A stretch of 64,000 nucleotides of DNA from NCBI RefSeq assembly GCF_038235435.1, contig NZ_CP151275.1, positions 4,960,001 to 5,024,000 on the forward strand, read 5' to 3'. Origin of the DNA: Niveibacterium sp. SC-1. GTDB lineage: Bacteria; Pseudomonadota; Gammaproteobacteria; Burkholderiales; Rhodocyclaceae. The notes beneath the pieces were generated by a model. That model ran no database searches. It had not been told where the DNA came from and was given only the letters and a program-made list of their open reading frames with translations. The position numbers and the translations under genes were made by a program. Positions 27,498-41,656 of this stretch are shown one piece after another (the first letter of the stretch is position 1; the number at the start of each line of letters is the position of its first letter).

Positions 27498-27564
27498 CGC
27501 TGCGCAACTCAAGTGCGGGCCGGATCTGCCGACAATTGATCCTGTCGCGCTCAACCCATAGCTG

Positions 27565-29139
27565 ATGCTCAACCGCCTCGAAGTCCATTCGACCTGGAAC
27601 GGCCTCGTCCAGGCCTGGAAACCTGTCTGGCAGGCCAGCGACGATCTCGAGCGTTGGGCGGCGCTGATGCCTTATTGCGACCGCCTGATGGGGCTCGCCC
27701 GAGAGGGTGAAGTCACCGAGCTGGTCGCGGCCCTGCAGCCGCTGCTGGCCATTCTTGACGGCCTGCAGTCGCCAGGCGAGCCTGAAAAGGAAGCCGTCGA
27801 CCGCCTCCTGCCGGGCATCTTCGGAGTGGTGCGGGAGGTCTGCGGCGAGAGCTACCGGCGCAACGCCGAGCGCGCCAGCGCGGAGGAACAACTGCCGCTG
27901 GTGGTCCTGCTCACCACGCACACCGAACAGGCCAAGGAGCTGTTGCTCCAGATGGAGCATTACGGCTACCGCTTCCGGGTCTTTGCCGATTACCGCGAGG
28001 GCGCCCAGTTTGCCGCGAGCGAACAGGCCGTGGCCGTGGTGGTGGAGCTGCGGCCGGAGACGGCCGCGGCGACGGCAATCAGCGAACTCAACGCCCAGAG
28101 GCTCAAGTGGTTCGCCCTGTCCGAGCGCGGCGACTTCGCCCAGCGCCTGGCGGCCGTGCGCGATTCCGCCCACGGCTTCTTCGTCGCGCCGCTCACAGTG
28201 AATGCGCTGGTCGACGCAGTGGACCCGCTCGCCTACAAGGCCAAGGACGAGCCCTACCGCGTGCTCATCCTCGACGATTCGGCAACCGTCCTGGCGACCA
28301 TTCGCAAGACGCTCTCGCAGTTCCCCAACATCCACATCCACACCTTGCGCGAACCGGCGCTGGTGCTGGAAGCCATGCTGGACATCTCGCCGGACGTGCT
28401 GCTGCTGGACTTCCACATGGACGGCTGCAACGGCCTGGAAGTGGCGAAGATCATCCGCCAGAACAAGGCTTTCGAGTCCATCCCCATCGTCTATCTCACC
28501 AGCGAGACCAGCGAGGCGGTTCAGCTCGAAGCCATGCGCCATGGCGGTGACGACTTCCTCACCAAGCCGATCAGCGAGGCCCAGCTCGCCAACACGGTCA
28601 TCAGCAAGGCCGAGCGCTACCGTGGGCTGCGCAAGCTGATGGTGGAGGACAGCCTCACCGGCCTCTACAACCATGTGAAGACCAAGGCCCTGTTGCAGCA
28701 GTCGCTCCTGCTCGCGGACCGGCAGCAGGTGGCGGTGAGCTACGCGATCATCGACATCGATCATTTCAAGAAGGTCAACGACACCTACGGCCACACGGTG
28801 GGCGACAAGGTGATCAAGACTCTGGCGCGCTTCCTGCGTCAGAAGACGCGGCGCGCCGACGTGGTGGGCCGCTACGGGGGCGAGGAATTCGTCGTGGTGC
28901 TCTTCGACAGCACTCCGGCCGACGCGCTGGCCCGGGTGGAGCTCATCCGCCAGGGCTTTGCCGAGATCTACCACGCCTACGATGAAGGCATCTTCTCCGC
29001 CACCTTCAGCGCCGGCATCGCGCACTATCCCGCCTACGCGACCATGATGGAATTGATGGTCGCGGCAGACGATGCCCTGTACGCTGCCAAGCGCGCCGGC
29101 CGCAACCGCGTGGCGATCGCCGAACACAGCCGCGTCTGA
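27565..29139 (+). CDS. Response-regulator diguanylate cyclase (pseudo-REC, REC, GGDEF)
   Basis: A 524-residue cytoplasmic protein. An N-terminal helical part (1-110) is followed by a degenerate receiver-like domain (111-222, no acidic pocket), a canonical receiver (232-350; acidic pair Asp237-238, phospho-acceptor Asp282, Lys in LTKP) and a GGDEF domain (about 360-518). The active site reads GGEEF at 438-442 and the inhibitory I-site RxxD at 429-432 is intact, so it should make c-di-GMP with product feedback. The domain order resembles PleD. It follows the membrane-tethered receiver and precedes an OmpA-family gene. Confidence 0.93.
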   Translation: MLNRLEVHSTWNGLVQAWKPVWQASDDLERWAALMPYCDRLMGLAREGEVTELVAALQPLLAILDGLQSPGEPEKEAVDRLLPGIFGVVREVCGESYRRNAERASAEEQLPLVVLLTTHTEQAKELLLQMEHYGYRFRVFADYREGAQFAASEQAVAVVVELRPETAAATAISELNAQRLKWFALSERGDFAQRLAAVRDSAHGFFVAPLTVNALVDAVDPLAYKAKDEPYRVLILDDSATVLATIRKTLSQFPNIHIHTLREPALVLEAMLDISPDVLLLDFHMDGCNGLEVAKIIRQNKAFESIPIVYLTSETSEAVQLEAMRHGGDDFLTKPISEAQLANTVISKAERYRGLRKLMVEDSLTGLYNHVKTKALLQQSLLLADRQQVAVSYAIIDIDHFKKVNDTYGHTVGDKVIKTLARFLRQKTRRADVVGRYGGEEFVVVLFDSTPADALARVELIRQGFAEIYHAYDEGIFSATFSAGIAHYPAYATMMELMVAADDALYAAKRAGRNRVAIAEHSRV

Positions 29140-29463
29140 ACGCCGGCCAATCTTGCTGTGCAAGGCGTCGAGTCCTTGCCTATGCTGGAGACAATGTGTC
29201 GATTCTGGCGCCTTGCGCGAACTATTCCGCACCAGCGCTATCGGAGTTGTCCTACAGAATGTGTGGCACGGTGCTTACGGTTTGGTTACAGACGGCAATA
29301 AATACTGCGTCGTCCCGATAGACCGAAACTGCAAAAAGCACCAGCAACGGGAGGTTTGGCTGAGTCTCGGTGGTTAGAGCAGTCGTCATCCCGCGCTTTG
29401 TCGCGCAGTCAGTCGATAGGTTTTCCACGGATCACTGTTGAGCTGCCCACAGAAGGAGAACAC
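29140..29463. other. 324-base intergenic region before the OmpA-family gene
   Basis: No credible gene on either strand. The stretch is less GC-rich than its neighbours and should hold the promoter and a long leader of the OmpA-family gene. TGGCACG at 29264-29270 equals the -24 half of a sigma-54 site, but the -12 half reads TTAC. I found no terminator for the cyclase gene and no recognisable riboswitch. Confidence 0.5.
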
Positions 29464-30528
29464 ATGTACCGACGCTTCAGCCCCAAGACCTGCGCACTGG
29501 CCTGCGCACTTCTCTTCTCCGGCCACGCCGGCCACGTCTTCGCCCAGGAGGATCCTGGCTACAACCCCACCTGGTACATTCTTCCGGGCGCCAACATCAT
29601 GAGCGCCGACGACGACTGGAACGTCGACAAGAACCGCATAGGCGGCGGTCTCAAGCTCGGCAAACCCATCTCCAAGTCCTTCGACATCCAGTTTGGCGGC
29701 TGGGGCGCAGCCCAGAAGGACAATGACACCGACTTGAAGTATCGCCAGAACGCCGTCGGCGCCGATGCCCTCTGGCTCTTTTCGCGTAGCAGCTTCCGGC
29801 CCTTCCTCCTGCTCGGTGTCGGCGGCGCACAGGACAAGCTGACCGGTAACAACATCGACAAGAGCAAGTGGACGCCCTATGTGAACGCGGGCGGCGGCGT
29901 GCAGTGGTACTTCAACGATCGCGTCTTCACCCAGCTGGATGCACGCTACGTGTGGGACAGCATCGACGACAAGTACTTTAGTCCGGAGAACAGCCACAGC
30001 AACAACGGCAACTGGCTATACACGCTGAGCATCGGCATCCACTTCGGCGATCGTCCGAAACCCGCGCCGGTTGTTGCCGCTGTCGCGGCCGAACCCGCTC
30101 CGGCTCCGGAACCCACGCCGGCAGCACCGCCGCCGGAACCGAAGTTCGAGAAGACGACCATCGCGGGTTCGGAGCTGTTTGGCTTCGACAGTGCCACGCT
30201 CAAGGCTGATCAGCCCAAGCTCGATAACCTGGCGGATCTGCTCTCCCACCAGACCGACGTGGGCAATGTGCAGGTCACCGGCTACACCGACCGCTTGGGC
30301 TCCGAGAAGTACAACCAGAAACTGTCTGAACGCCGCGCCAACGCGGTCAAGGACTACCTGGTCAGCAAGGGCATCGCCGCCGATCGCATCACCGCCGTGG
30401 GCAAGGGCAAGGCCGATCCGGTCGTGACTTGCGAAGGCGTCAAGAAGCGTAAGGAGCTGATCGAGTGCCTGGCGCCGAACCGTCGCGTCGAGCTCGAGCC
30501 TTTCACCATCGAGCGCAAGGTCCAGTAA
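29464..30528 (+). CDS. OmpA/OprF-family outer-membrane protein
   Basis: A 354-residue protein with a signal peptide (about 1-26, cut after FAQ/AFA-type site), an N-terminal eight-strand-type beta-barrel (about 30-195), a Pro/Ala hinge (about 200-228) and a C-terminal OmpA peptidoglycan-binding domain (about 235-345). The binding motif TGYTDRLGSEKYNQKLSERRA is cut across 282-302. It anchors the outer membrane to the wall and may be a minor porin. GAAGGAGA eight bases before the ATG is a strong ribosome site. A strong terminator follows, so it is monocistronic. Confidence 0.93.
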   Translation: MYRRFSPKTCALACALLFSGHAGHVFAQEDPGYNPTWYILPGANIMSADDDWNVDKNRIGGGLKLGKPISKSFDIQFGGWGAAQKDNDTDLKYRQNAVGADALWLFSRSSFRPFLLLGVGGAQDKLTGNNIDKSKWTPYVNAGGGVQWYFNDRVFTQLDARYVWDSIDDKYFSPENSHSNNGNWLYTLSIGIHFGDRPKPAPVVAAVAAEPAPAPEPTPAAPPPEPKFEKTTIAGSELFGFDSATLKADQPKLDNLADLLSHQTDVGNVQVTGYTDRLGSEKYNQKLSERRANAVKDYLVSKGIAADRITAVGKGKADPVVTCEGVKKRKELIECLAPNRRVELEPFTIERKVQ

Positions 30529-30550
30529 GCCCTGTTCTCCTTCGGCAGCA

Positions 30551-30583
30551 ACAAGAACGGCCCCTCGGGGCCGTTCTTGTTTT
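30551..30583 (+). terminator. Intrinsic terminator of the OmpA-family gene
   Basis: A perfect 14-base stem (ACAAGAACGGCCCC with its complement at 30567-30580) and a minimal loop, then a short U-run. The A-rich left arm lets it act on the opposite strand for ldhA too. Confidence 0.9.
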
Positions 30584-30628
30584 GGGCGCGCCGACTTGCC
30601 AGCCCGCGCGCTTCAGCTCTACTGCCGG

Positions 30629-31627
30629 TCAGGCGGAAGACACCTCGTTGACCAGCGCTTCGCCGCGCTCATAGGCAAGGGCGTTGGAGAGCGTGGTCTG
30701 CGCGATGGCCGCGAGCGCCTCGCGGGTCAGGAAACCCTGGTGCGAGGTGATCAGCACGTTGGGGAAGGTCATCAGCCGCGCCAGCGTGTCATCCTGCAGC
30801 GGGCGGTCGGAAAGGTCGTTGAAGAAGACGCCTTCCTCCTGCTCGTACACATCCAGGCCGACGCCGCCGACCTGGCCGGTCTTGAGCGCGTCGATCAGGG
30901 CGGCGGTATCGATCAGCCCGCCGCGGCTGGTGTTGGCGATCACCACACCGCGCTTGGCCAGCGCCAGGGTGCGTGCGTTGATCAGGTGATGGCTCTGCTC
31001 GCTCAGGGGCAGATGCAGCGAGATCACGTCGGCCTCGGCCAGCAGGCGCTCCAGGGGGACGTATTCGAATCCGATCTCGGCCGCGATCTTGGGGTTTTCG
31101 TAAGGGTCATAGGCGAGCAGCTTGCAGCCGAAGCCCTTGGCGATGCGCAGCGCGCACTGGCCAATCCGGCCGGCGCCCACCGCGCCGTAGGTCCTGCCGT
31201 GGAGATTGAAGCCCTCCAGCCCGTCCAGCGAGAAGTTCTGTTCGCGCACGCGGTTGTAGGCACGATGCGTCTTGCGCACCAGGGTGAGGATCAGCGCGAA
31301 GTTGTGCTCGGCCACCGCCTCCGGCGAATACGCCGGCACCCGCGTGACCTTGATGCCCAGGCGGGCTGCGGCCGCGATGTCGATCCCGTTGAAGCCCGCG
31401 GCACGCAGGGTCACTAGCCGTACGCCCAGCTCCTTGAGCTTGAGCAGCACCGACTCGGTCAGGCGGCAATTGACGAAGGGACAGACCGCGTCAAAGCCGC
31501 GCGCGAGCTCCGCCGTCTTGTCGTGCAAGCGCTCCTCGAAGAATTCCAGCACATGGCCATGCCCCGCATTGGCTTCCTTGAGCGCGCGGACATCGTAGGG
31601 ATGCGTGTCGAAAACGGCGATCTTCAT
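30629..31627 (-). CDS. ldhA: D-lactate dehydrogenase / 2-hydroxyacid dehydrogenase
   Basis: A 332-residue NAD-dependent D-2-hydroxyacid dehydrogenase that reduces pyruvate to D-lactate. The Rossmann motif GAGRIG is at about 150-155, the catalytic Arg is in NTSRGGLID, and His in SHQGFLTREAL is the acid/base. The sequence around VRLVTLRAAGFNGID and VYEQEEGVFFND is characteristic of LdhA. It begins 12 bases after a small cupin gene and is likely co-transcribed. The bidirectional hairpin at 30551-30583 lies after its stop. Confidence 0.92.
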   Translation of the reverse strand: MKIAVFDTHPYDVRALKEANAGHGHVLEFFEERLHDKTAELARGFDAVCPFVNCRLTESVLLKLKELGVRLVTLRAAGFNGIDIAAAARLGIKVTRVPAYSPEAVAEHNFALILTLVRKTHRAYNRVREQNFSLDGLEGFNLHGRTYGAVGAGRIGQCALRIAKGFGCKLLAYDPYENPKIAAEIGFEYVPLERLLAEADVISLHLPLSEQSHHLINARTLALAKRGVVIANTSRGGLIDTAALIDALKTGQVGGVGLDVYEQEEGVFFNDLSDRPLQDDTLARLMTFPNVLITSHQGFLTREALAAIAQTTLSNALAYERGEALVNEVSSA

Positions 31628-31639
31628 GAGAGCTCCAGG

Positions 31640-32029
31640 TCAGGTCGATTGGGGGCCATTGTCCCGCATGGCGGCCCTGTCGATGAAGACATAGCGTTTG
31701 CGCACCGGCTCGATCACTTCGAAGATGCCTTCGAAGCCGGCTGGGATCACGCAGGCGTCACCGGGGCCAAACTCTTTCGCCTCGCCGCGCTGGTTCGTGA
31801 TGCGGATGCGCCCTTCGATCACATGGAAGAACTCCTCGCGCGTGGCCGGGAAGACGATGCGCCAGGCGCCGGGTTCGCAGGCCCAGGTGCCCGCGCTGAC
31901 CAGGCCATCCGCGCTCTCATGGAATTCCCAGGTGCTGCGCCTGGGGTTGCCCTTGACCAGACGTTCGGCGCGCGGATTGTCGAATATCGGTGCGCGGGAC
32001 GGGTCGTCGAAACAGATGATCGCGCTCAT
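31640..32029 (-). CDS. Small cupin protein (DUF861 type)
   Basis: A 129-residue single-domain cupin. The two cupin motifs appear as the FPATREEFFHVIEG segment and the PGDACVIPAGFEGIFE segment, spaced normally. The family ((S)-ureidoglycine aminohydrolase-like or general EutQ-like cupins) is broad, so no substrate is assigned. The metal-binding His/Glu set is incomplete: the first motif keeps one His and Glu. It is the first gene of a two-gene unit with ldhA. The ATG at 32029 gives the normal length; the open frame further upstream overlaps the divergent spacer. Confidence 0.8.
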   Translation of the reverse strand: MSAIICFDDPSRAPIFDNPRAERLVKGNPRRSTWEFHESADGLVSAGTWACEPGAWRIVFPATREEFFHVIEGRIRITNQRGEAKEFGPGDACVIPAGFEGIFEVIEPVRKRYVFIDRAAMRDNGPQST

Positions 32030-32248
32030 GTGAGTCCTTTCGGACAGGCTGATGGATGAGAGAGGGACTTCGCCGTGGGCGAGAGCCCGGATCGGCCGTG
32101 CTGCCGCCCGTCGAGCCATCCTGCGCCTTGCGCGGCGCGGCCTTGCTTCGCGGCGACGGCTTTCGCGATATTGGCGGAATCACGGCCTGGGCGGGACCAC
32201 TCCGCCCAGCGACGCAAGGCTTGCACGGCCCCGTGCATTGCGCAACCC

Positions 32249-32437
32249 ATGAACCACGACGACGACCCTTTCGATCCCGCGCCCGAAGCCCCCGAGCCAC
32301 CCCATGACGGCGAATGCTGCGAGAGCGGTTGTGGCGATCTATGCGTATGGGAACGCTACAACGCCGAGCGCGCCGAGCACGAACGCGCCATGGCGGCCTG
32401 GCGCCTGCGCAACCCGCCCGAGGCCCGTTTCAAATGA
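32249..32437 (+). CDS. Small oxidoreductase-like domain protein (Cys-rich)
   Basis: A 62-residue protein with CCESGCGDLCVWERY near its centre, the hallmark of the small 'oxidoreductase-like' N-terminal domain found alone in many bacteria. The four cysteines probably bind a metal. The N-terminus is acidic and Pro-rich. It overlaps the following acetyltransferase start by four bases (ATGA), so they are translationally coupled. Function unknown. Confidence 0.8.
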   Translation: MNHDDDPFDPAPEAPEPPHDGECCESGCGDLCVWERYNAERAEHERAMAAWRLRNPPEARFK

Positions 32438-32904
32438 ACGCCCCGCTCGCCGCAGCGCAACGCGTGGAGGTCCGGCGCCTGCGCGCTGGCGAGCTCGAAG
32501 CCCTGCTCGATCTCTATCTGCACCTGCACGCCACCGATGCGCCGCTCCCGGATGATGTCGAACGCATCTGGGAGCAAAGCCTCGCCCATCCGGGGCTCTC
32601 CTACATCGGCGCCTTCATCGCCCATCGCTTGGTCGCCAGCTGCATGCTGGTGGTGGTGCCCAACCTGACCCGCGGCGGACGCCCCTGGGCCGTCATCGAG
32701 AACGTGGTGACCGCGCGCGAACACCGGCGCCATGGCTACGGCCAGGCAGTCCTGCATCGGGCGCTGGCCCAGGCCTGGCACTTCTGCTGCTACAAGGTAA
32801 TGCTGCAGACCGGTCCCCGCGACGAGGCAACGCTGTGCTTCTACCAGAAGGCGGGTTTCCTGCGTGACGCCCAGCGCGGCCTGGTCGCGCTTCCGCCCGA
32901 CTGA
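32434..32904 (+). CDS. GNAT family N-acetyltransferase
   Basis: A 156-residue acetyltransferase with the acetyl-CoA motif RRHGYGQAVL at about 97-106 and the final FYQKAGF segment typical of the GNAT fold. The substrate is unknown. It is coupled to the small Cys-rich gene by an ATGA overlap. Its stop codon is back-to-back with the stop of the convergent GST gene (TGATCA at 32902-32907), leaving no spacer. Confidence 0.87.
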   Translation: MNAPLAAAQRVEVRRLRAGELEALLDLYLHLHATDAPLPDDVERIWEQSLAHPGLSYIGAFIAHRLVASCMLVVVPNLTRGGRPWAVIENVVTAREHRRHGYGQAVLHRALAQAWHFCCYKVMLQTGPRDEATLCFYQKAGFLRDAQRGLVALPPD

Positions 32905-33513
32905 TCAGCGTGGCGGCTCGGTCTCGCGGAAGCTGGGGCGGGCGGCGATCGGCGCGGCCCAGGCGGCCAGTCCCGGATAGGTCTCGCCAATCTTCTCCTG
33001 CGCAAAGCGCAGATCCAGCCAGTCCAACACGCAGACGAGCGTAATGTCGGCGAGCGTCATCGCCTCACCCTGCAGCCAGGTACGCCCGTGGGCCTTGGCC
33101 TCCAGCGCAGCCAGGCCGCGGGTGACCTTGGTCCACTGCCGCTCGATCCAGGCCGCGCTCTGCAGCTCGGGCGGACGCTGGCGCTCGTTGAACACCAGCA
33201 TGCCGGCGTCGGCCACGCCATCGGCCAGCGCTTCGAGCGCGCGCACCCGCACGGCTTCGAGCGGATCCAGCGGCAGGAAGCGCGGCGCCACGTTCAGGGT
33301 CTCGATATAGCCGGCAATCACCGACGATTCGATCAGCGTCTCGCCCGCATCGGTCACCAGGGCCGGCACCTTACCGAGGGGATTGAACTCCGGCACGCGG
33401 CTGCCGGGCGTGTTGGCGGCTTCCTTCAGCAGCTCGTGCGGCAGGCCCTTTTCCAACAGCATGATGCGGAGCTTGCGACCAAAGGGGCTGGTGAGCGAGG
33501 TGACGAGCTGCAT
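32905..33513 (-). CDS. Glutathione S-transferase
   Basis: A 202-residue GST. The N-terminal thioredoxin-like domain has SPFGRKLRIMLLEKG with the catalytic-region Ser, NPLGKVPAL with the cis-Pro and ESSVIAGYI, the glutathione-binding Glu-Ser. The C-terminal helical domain starts near residue 85. It is the last gene of a three-gene unit (ferredoxin, hydrolase, GST) and lies 27 bases after the hydrolase. Substrate unknown. Confidence 0.9.
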   Translation of the reverse strand: MQLVTSLTSPFGRKLRIMLLEKGLPHELLKEAANTPGSRVPEFNPLGKVPALVTDAGETLIESSVIAGYIETLNVAPRFLPLDPLEAVRVRALEALADGVADAGMLVFNERQRPPELQSAAWIERQWTKVTRGLAALEAKAHGRTWLQGEAMTLADITLVCVLDWLDLRFAQEKIGETYPGLAAWAAPIAARPSFRETEPPR

Positions 33514-33540
33514 GGTGTCCTCCGGCAGGGTGAAGTAGCG

Positions 33541-34185
33541 CTATTCGCGCCAGGCACGCACGACGATGTCGCGCAGGATGTGCAGGCGGGCGTGGAAGAA
33601 ATGGTCGGCGCCGGGCACGACGATGACCGGTAATTCGAGCGGCTCGGCCCAGGCCAGCACATTCTCCAGCGGCACCGTTTCATCCTTGCTGCCATGGATG
33701 ACGAGGGTGTCGGCGGCTACCGCCTCGGTGTCGTACTGGCGCGCGCCCTCGACGAAGCCCGAGGCGGTGCCCACCAGCACGAGTCGCTTCGCGGGACGAC
33801 CCGCCTCGGCAAGTCGCTTGGCGACCCGCGCCTGGACGAAGGCGCCGAAGGAGAAGCCCGCCAGCACCACCGGCCGATCGCCGTATTCCGATCGCGCCCA
33901 GTCAAGCACCGCGAGCATGTCCTCGGTTTCGCCGCCGCCGTTGTCATGCGTGCCGGCCGTGCCGCCGACGCCGCGGAAGTTGGGCCGCAGCGCGCAATAG
34001 CCCAGATCGCGCAGGGTGCGTGCGAGCGTGTGCGCGACCTTGTTGGTGTTGGCGCCACCAAAGACCGGATGCGGATGCGCGACCAGCGCGATGCCGTGTG
34101 CGTCCTCCAGCGTGTCGCGCAGGACCTCGATCGCGCCGGCGGGGCCGGCGAGGGACAGCTTTTCGGTAGGCAGCGTCTGGCTCAT
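33541..34185 (-). CDS. Alpha/beta hydrolase
   Basis: A 214-residue serine hydrolase of the small dienelactone-hydrolase-like group. The nucleophile elbow GFSFGA, the acid in HGSKDETVP and the His in GADHFF form a complete triad. HPHPVFGG near the N-terminus is typical of these proteins. It begins 13 bases after the ferredoxin-like gene and is followed by the GST gene. A role in detoxification is suggested by the partners but not shown. Confidence 0.88.
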   Translation of the reverse strand: MSQTLPTEKLSLAGPAGAIEVLRDTLEDAHGIALVAHPHPVFGGANTNKVAHTLARTLRDLGYCALRPNFRGVGGTAGTHDNGGGETEDMLAVLDWARSEYGDRPVVLAGFSFGAFVQARVAKRLAEAGRPAKRLVLVGTASGFVEGARQYDTEAVAADTLVIHGSKDETVPLENVLAWAEPLELPVIVVPGADHFFHARLHILRDIVVRAWRE

Positions 34186-34198
34186 CGATCGCCCTGCC

Positions 34199-34510
34199 TC
34201 ACTTGAGCTTGAGGCGTTCGACCACCTTGCCGCCCACGATGTGGCTGTCGATGATCTCGTCGATGTCCTGCTTGTCTACATAGGTGTACCAGGTGCCTTC
34301 CGGATACACGACGATCACCGGCCCTTCATCGCAGCGGTCGAGGCAGCCGGCCTTGTTCATCCGGACCTTGCCCTCACCATTGAGCTTGAGCTTCTTGATG
34401 CGGTCCTTGGCGTAGGCATGCAGCTCAGCGGCGCCGAAGTTGGCGCAGCAGGAATCGCCGTCCGGGCGCTGGTTGCAGCAGAAGAAAACGTGGTGCTTGA
34501 AATAGCTCAT
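34199..34510 (-). CDS. Thioredoxin-like [2Fe-2S] ferredoxin domain protein
   Basis: A 103-residue protein of the thioredoxin-like ferredoxin type. The probable cluster ligands are Cys11 or 12, Cys21 or 22, Cys56 and Cys60 (CCNQRPDGDSCC and GCLDRCDEGP). It should carry one electron; the partner is unknown. It heads the ferredoxin-hydrolase-GST unit. The start at 34510 matches the family N-terminus (MSYFKHHVFF). The very long open frame on this strand beyond it is antisense to uvrA and is not coding. Confidence 0.88.
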   Translation of the reverse strand: MSYFKHHVFFCCNQRPDGDSCCANFGAAELHAYAKDRIKKLKLNGEGKVRMNKAGCLDRCDEGPVIVVYPEGTWYTYVDKQDIDEIIDSHIVGGKVVERLKLK

Positions 34511-34572
34511 GAATCGCTCCTTGGCGCCATTATCGCGCCAGCCGGCCGGGCTCACCCGTGCACCGACAAGAC

Positions 34573-34588
34573 ATGTAATTCCATACAG
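34573..34588 (+). promoter_or_regulatory. Imperfect LexA-like box upstream of uvrA
   Basis: ATGT-N8-ACAG matches seven of the eight core bases of the CTGT-N8-ACAG LexA operator, and TA follows as in the extended consensus. A TAGTAT hexamer at 34589-34594 abuts it. It lies about 100 bases before uvrA, but the divergent ferredoxin gene is also in reach. Confidence 0.35.
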
Positions 34589-34690
34589 TAGTATTCTTGA
34601 CCGTTCAAGTGCCCGAATCGGGCCACCGAACCTTGCCCACCGCCTGGGCTCCAAGCAGACCTGCCGCGCCTGTTCCGCCCCCAAGACACC

Positions 34691-40396
<5,706 letters not shown>

Positions 40397-40441
40397 GCAG
40401 ACCGCCCGCTTGAGCCATGCGAGGCCTGCGCCCCGCGTGGC

Positions 40442-41380
40442 TCATACCGGCGCGTCTGCGTCCTCGGGTGTACCTTCACCCACCAGTCGCACCAGGGTCT
40501 CGCGTAGCCAGGCGTGGCCCTCGTCCATGTCGCGTTCGGCGTTCCAGATCGCGAGGAACTCCAGTGGCGGGAGCGCGAAGGGCAGCTCCCACATCGACAG
40601 GCCGGCCGTGCGCACCGCCTGCAGCACCCGCCGCGGCAGGGTCAGGAGCAGGTCGGTGCCGCGCACGAGTTCCGGTGCGACGGTGAAGTGCGGCACCACG
40701 GTGGCGATCCGCCGCTGCAGGCCCTGCGAGGCCAGCCAGCTGTCCACCACCCCGTAGGCCGGACCGCCCAGCGAAACCATCAGGTGCGGGCGCGACAGAT
40801 AGCGGTCGAGGGTCAGCACCGGCATGTCCTTGGCATGGACGGCATCGGCCACGCAAACGAAGCGGTCCGCCTGCAGCTGGCGCATCCGCAGCCCCGGCGG
40901 AATGTCGTTGAAAACCCCCGCCACCAGGTCCAGCTCGCCGGCAAGCACCTGCCTCAGCATGGTGTCGCGCGCGGCCTGGCTCACCACCAGGTCGATGCCG
41001 GGCGCCAGGCTCCTGAGGGTCTGCACCAGACGCGGCAGGAGCATGCGCACGCCGTGGTCCGACATGCCCAGGTGGAACTGCCGCTTCGCGGTGGCCGGAT
41101 CGAAGCGCTCGCAGCTCACCAGGCCGCGCACCCGATCCAGGGCCTCCACCAGCTGCGGCTGCAAGGCCTGGGCCTTGGCCGACAGGCGCAGGCCACCGCC
41201 GCCGCGCAGCAGCAAGGGATCGTCGAGCAGGAGTCGCAGGCGGCGCAGGGCGTGACTGACCGCGGGCTGGGTCATCGCGAGGCGTTCGGCGGCGCGCGAA
41301 ACGTGGCGTTCCTGCAACAGCGCGTCGAGCACGACCAGCAGGTTGAGGTCGATGCGGCGCAGATCATGCACGGGATGCAT
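40442..41380 (-). CDS. LysR family transcriptional regulator
   Basis: A 312-residue LysR regulator with an N-terminal winged helix-turn-helix (DLNLLVVLDALLQERHVSRAAERLAMTQ to about residue 65) and a substrate-binding co-inducer domain. The N-terminal pattern is that of the NodD/NahR-like branch. It is convergent with uvrA and divergent from the TPR/oxygenase gene, which is its most likely target by the usual LysR layout. The effector is unknown. Confidence 0.9.
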   Translation of the reverse strand: MHPVHDLRRIDLNLLVVLDALLQERHVSRAAERLAMTQPAVSHALRRLRLLLDDPLLLRGGGGLRLSAKAQALQPQLVEALDRVRGLVSCERFDPATAKRQFHLGMSDHGVRMLLPRLVQTLRSLAPGIDLVVSQAARDTMLRQVLAGELDLVAGVFNDIPPGLRMRQLQADRFVCVADAVHAKDMPVLTLDRYLSRPHLMVSLGGPAYGVVDSWLASQGLQRRIATVVPHFTVAPELVRGTDLLLTLPRRVLQAVRTAGLSMWELPFALPPLEFLAIWNAERDMDEGHAWLRETLVRLVGEGTPEDADAPV

Positions 41381-41656
41381 GTCAGATATACATAAGCTTC
41401 ATTGGTGATTAGGCGCAAGCATAGATCAGACTCGCGCCGCCACGAAACACTGCCCGCCCGGTCCTTGAAGACGGGGCGGCGCTTCCCGAGATGGCCGGCC
41501 GCGGCGCACCTGAGCAGCCCGCAGGACCGGACACCGTTCGAACACCAGAAGAAAACGAGATGCCGAGGGGCTTTGGGCGCACGTCGCCACCCTCAGGCAG
41601 AGACAGAGCATTCGCGCCGACGATGCCATTGGCATCGCGATCAGAGGAGGATCCCC

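Noticed and set aside
29264..29279. Sigma-54 promoter before the OmpA-family gene
   Set aside because: TGGCACG matches the -24 part, but the essential GC at -12 reads AC, and it lies 185 bases from the gene.
29140..29463. c-di-GMP riboswitch between the cyclase and OmpA-family genes
   Set aside because: The place is tempting, but I could not find the conserved GEMM core or its two stems.
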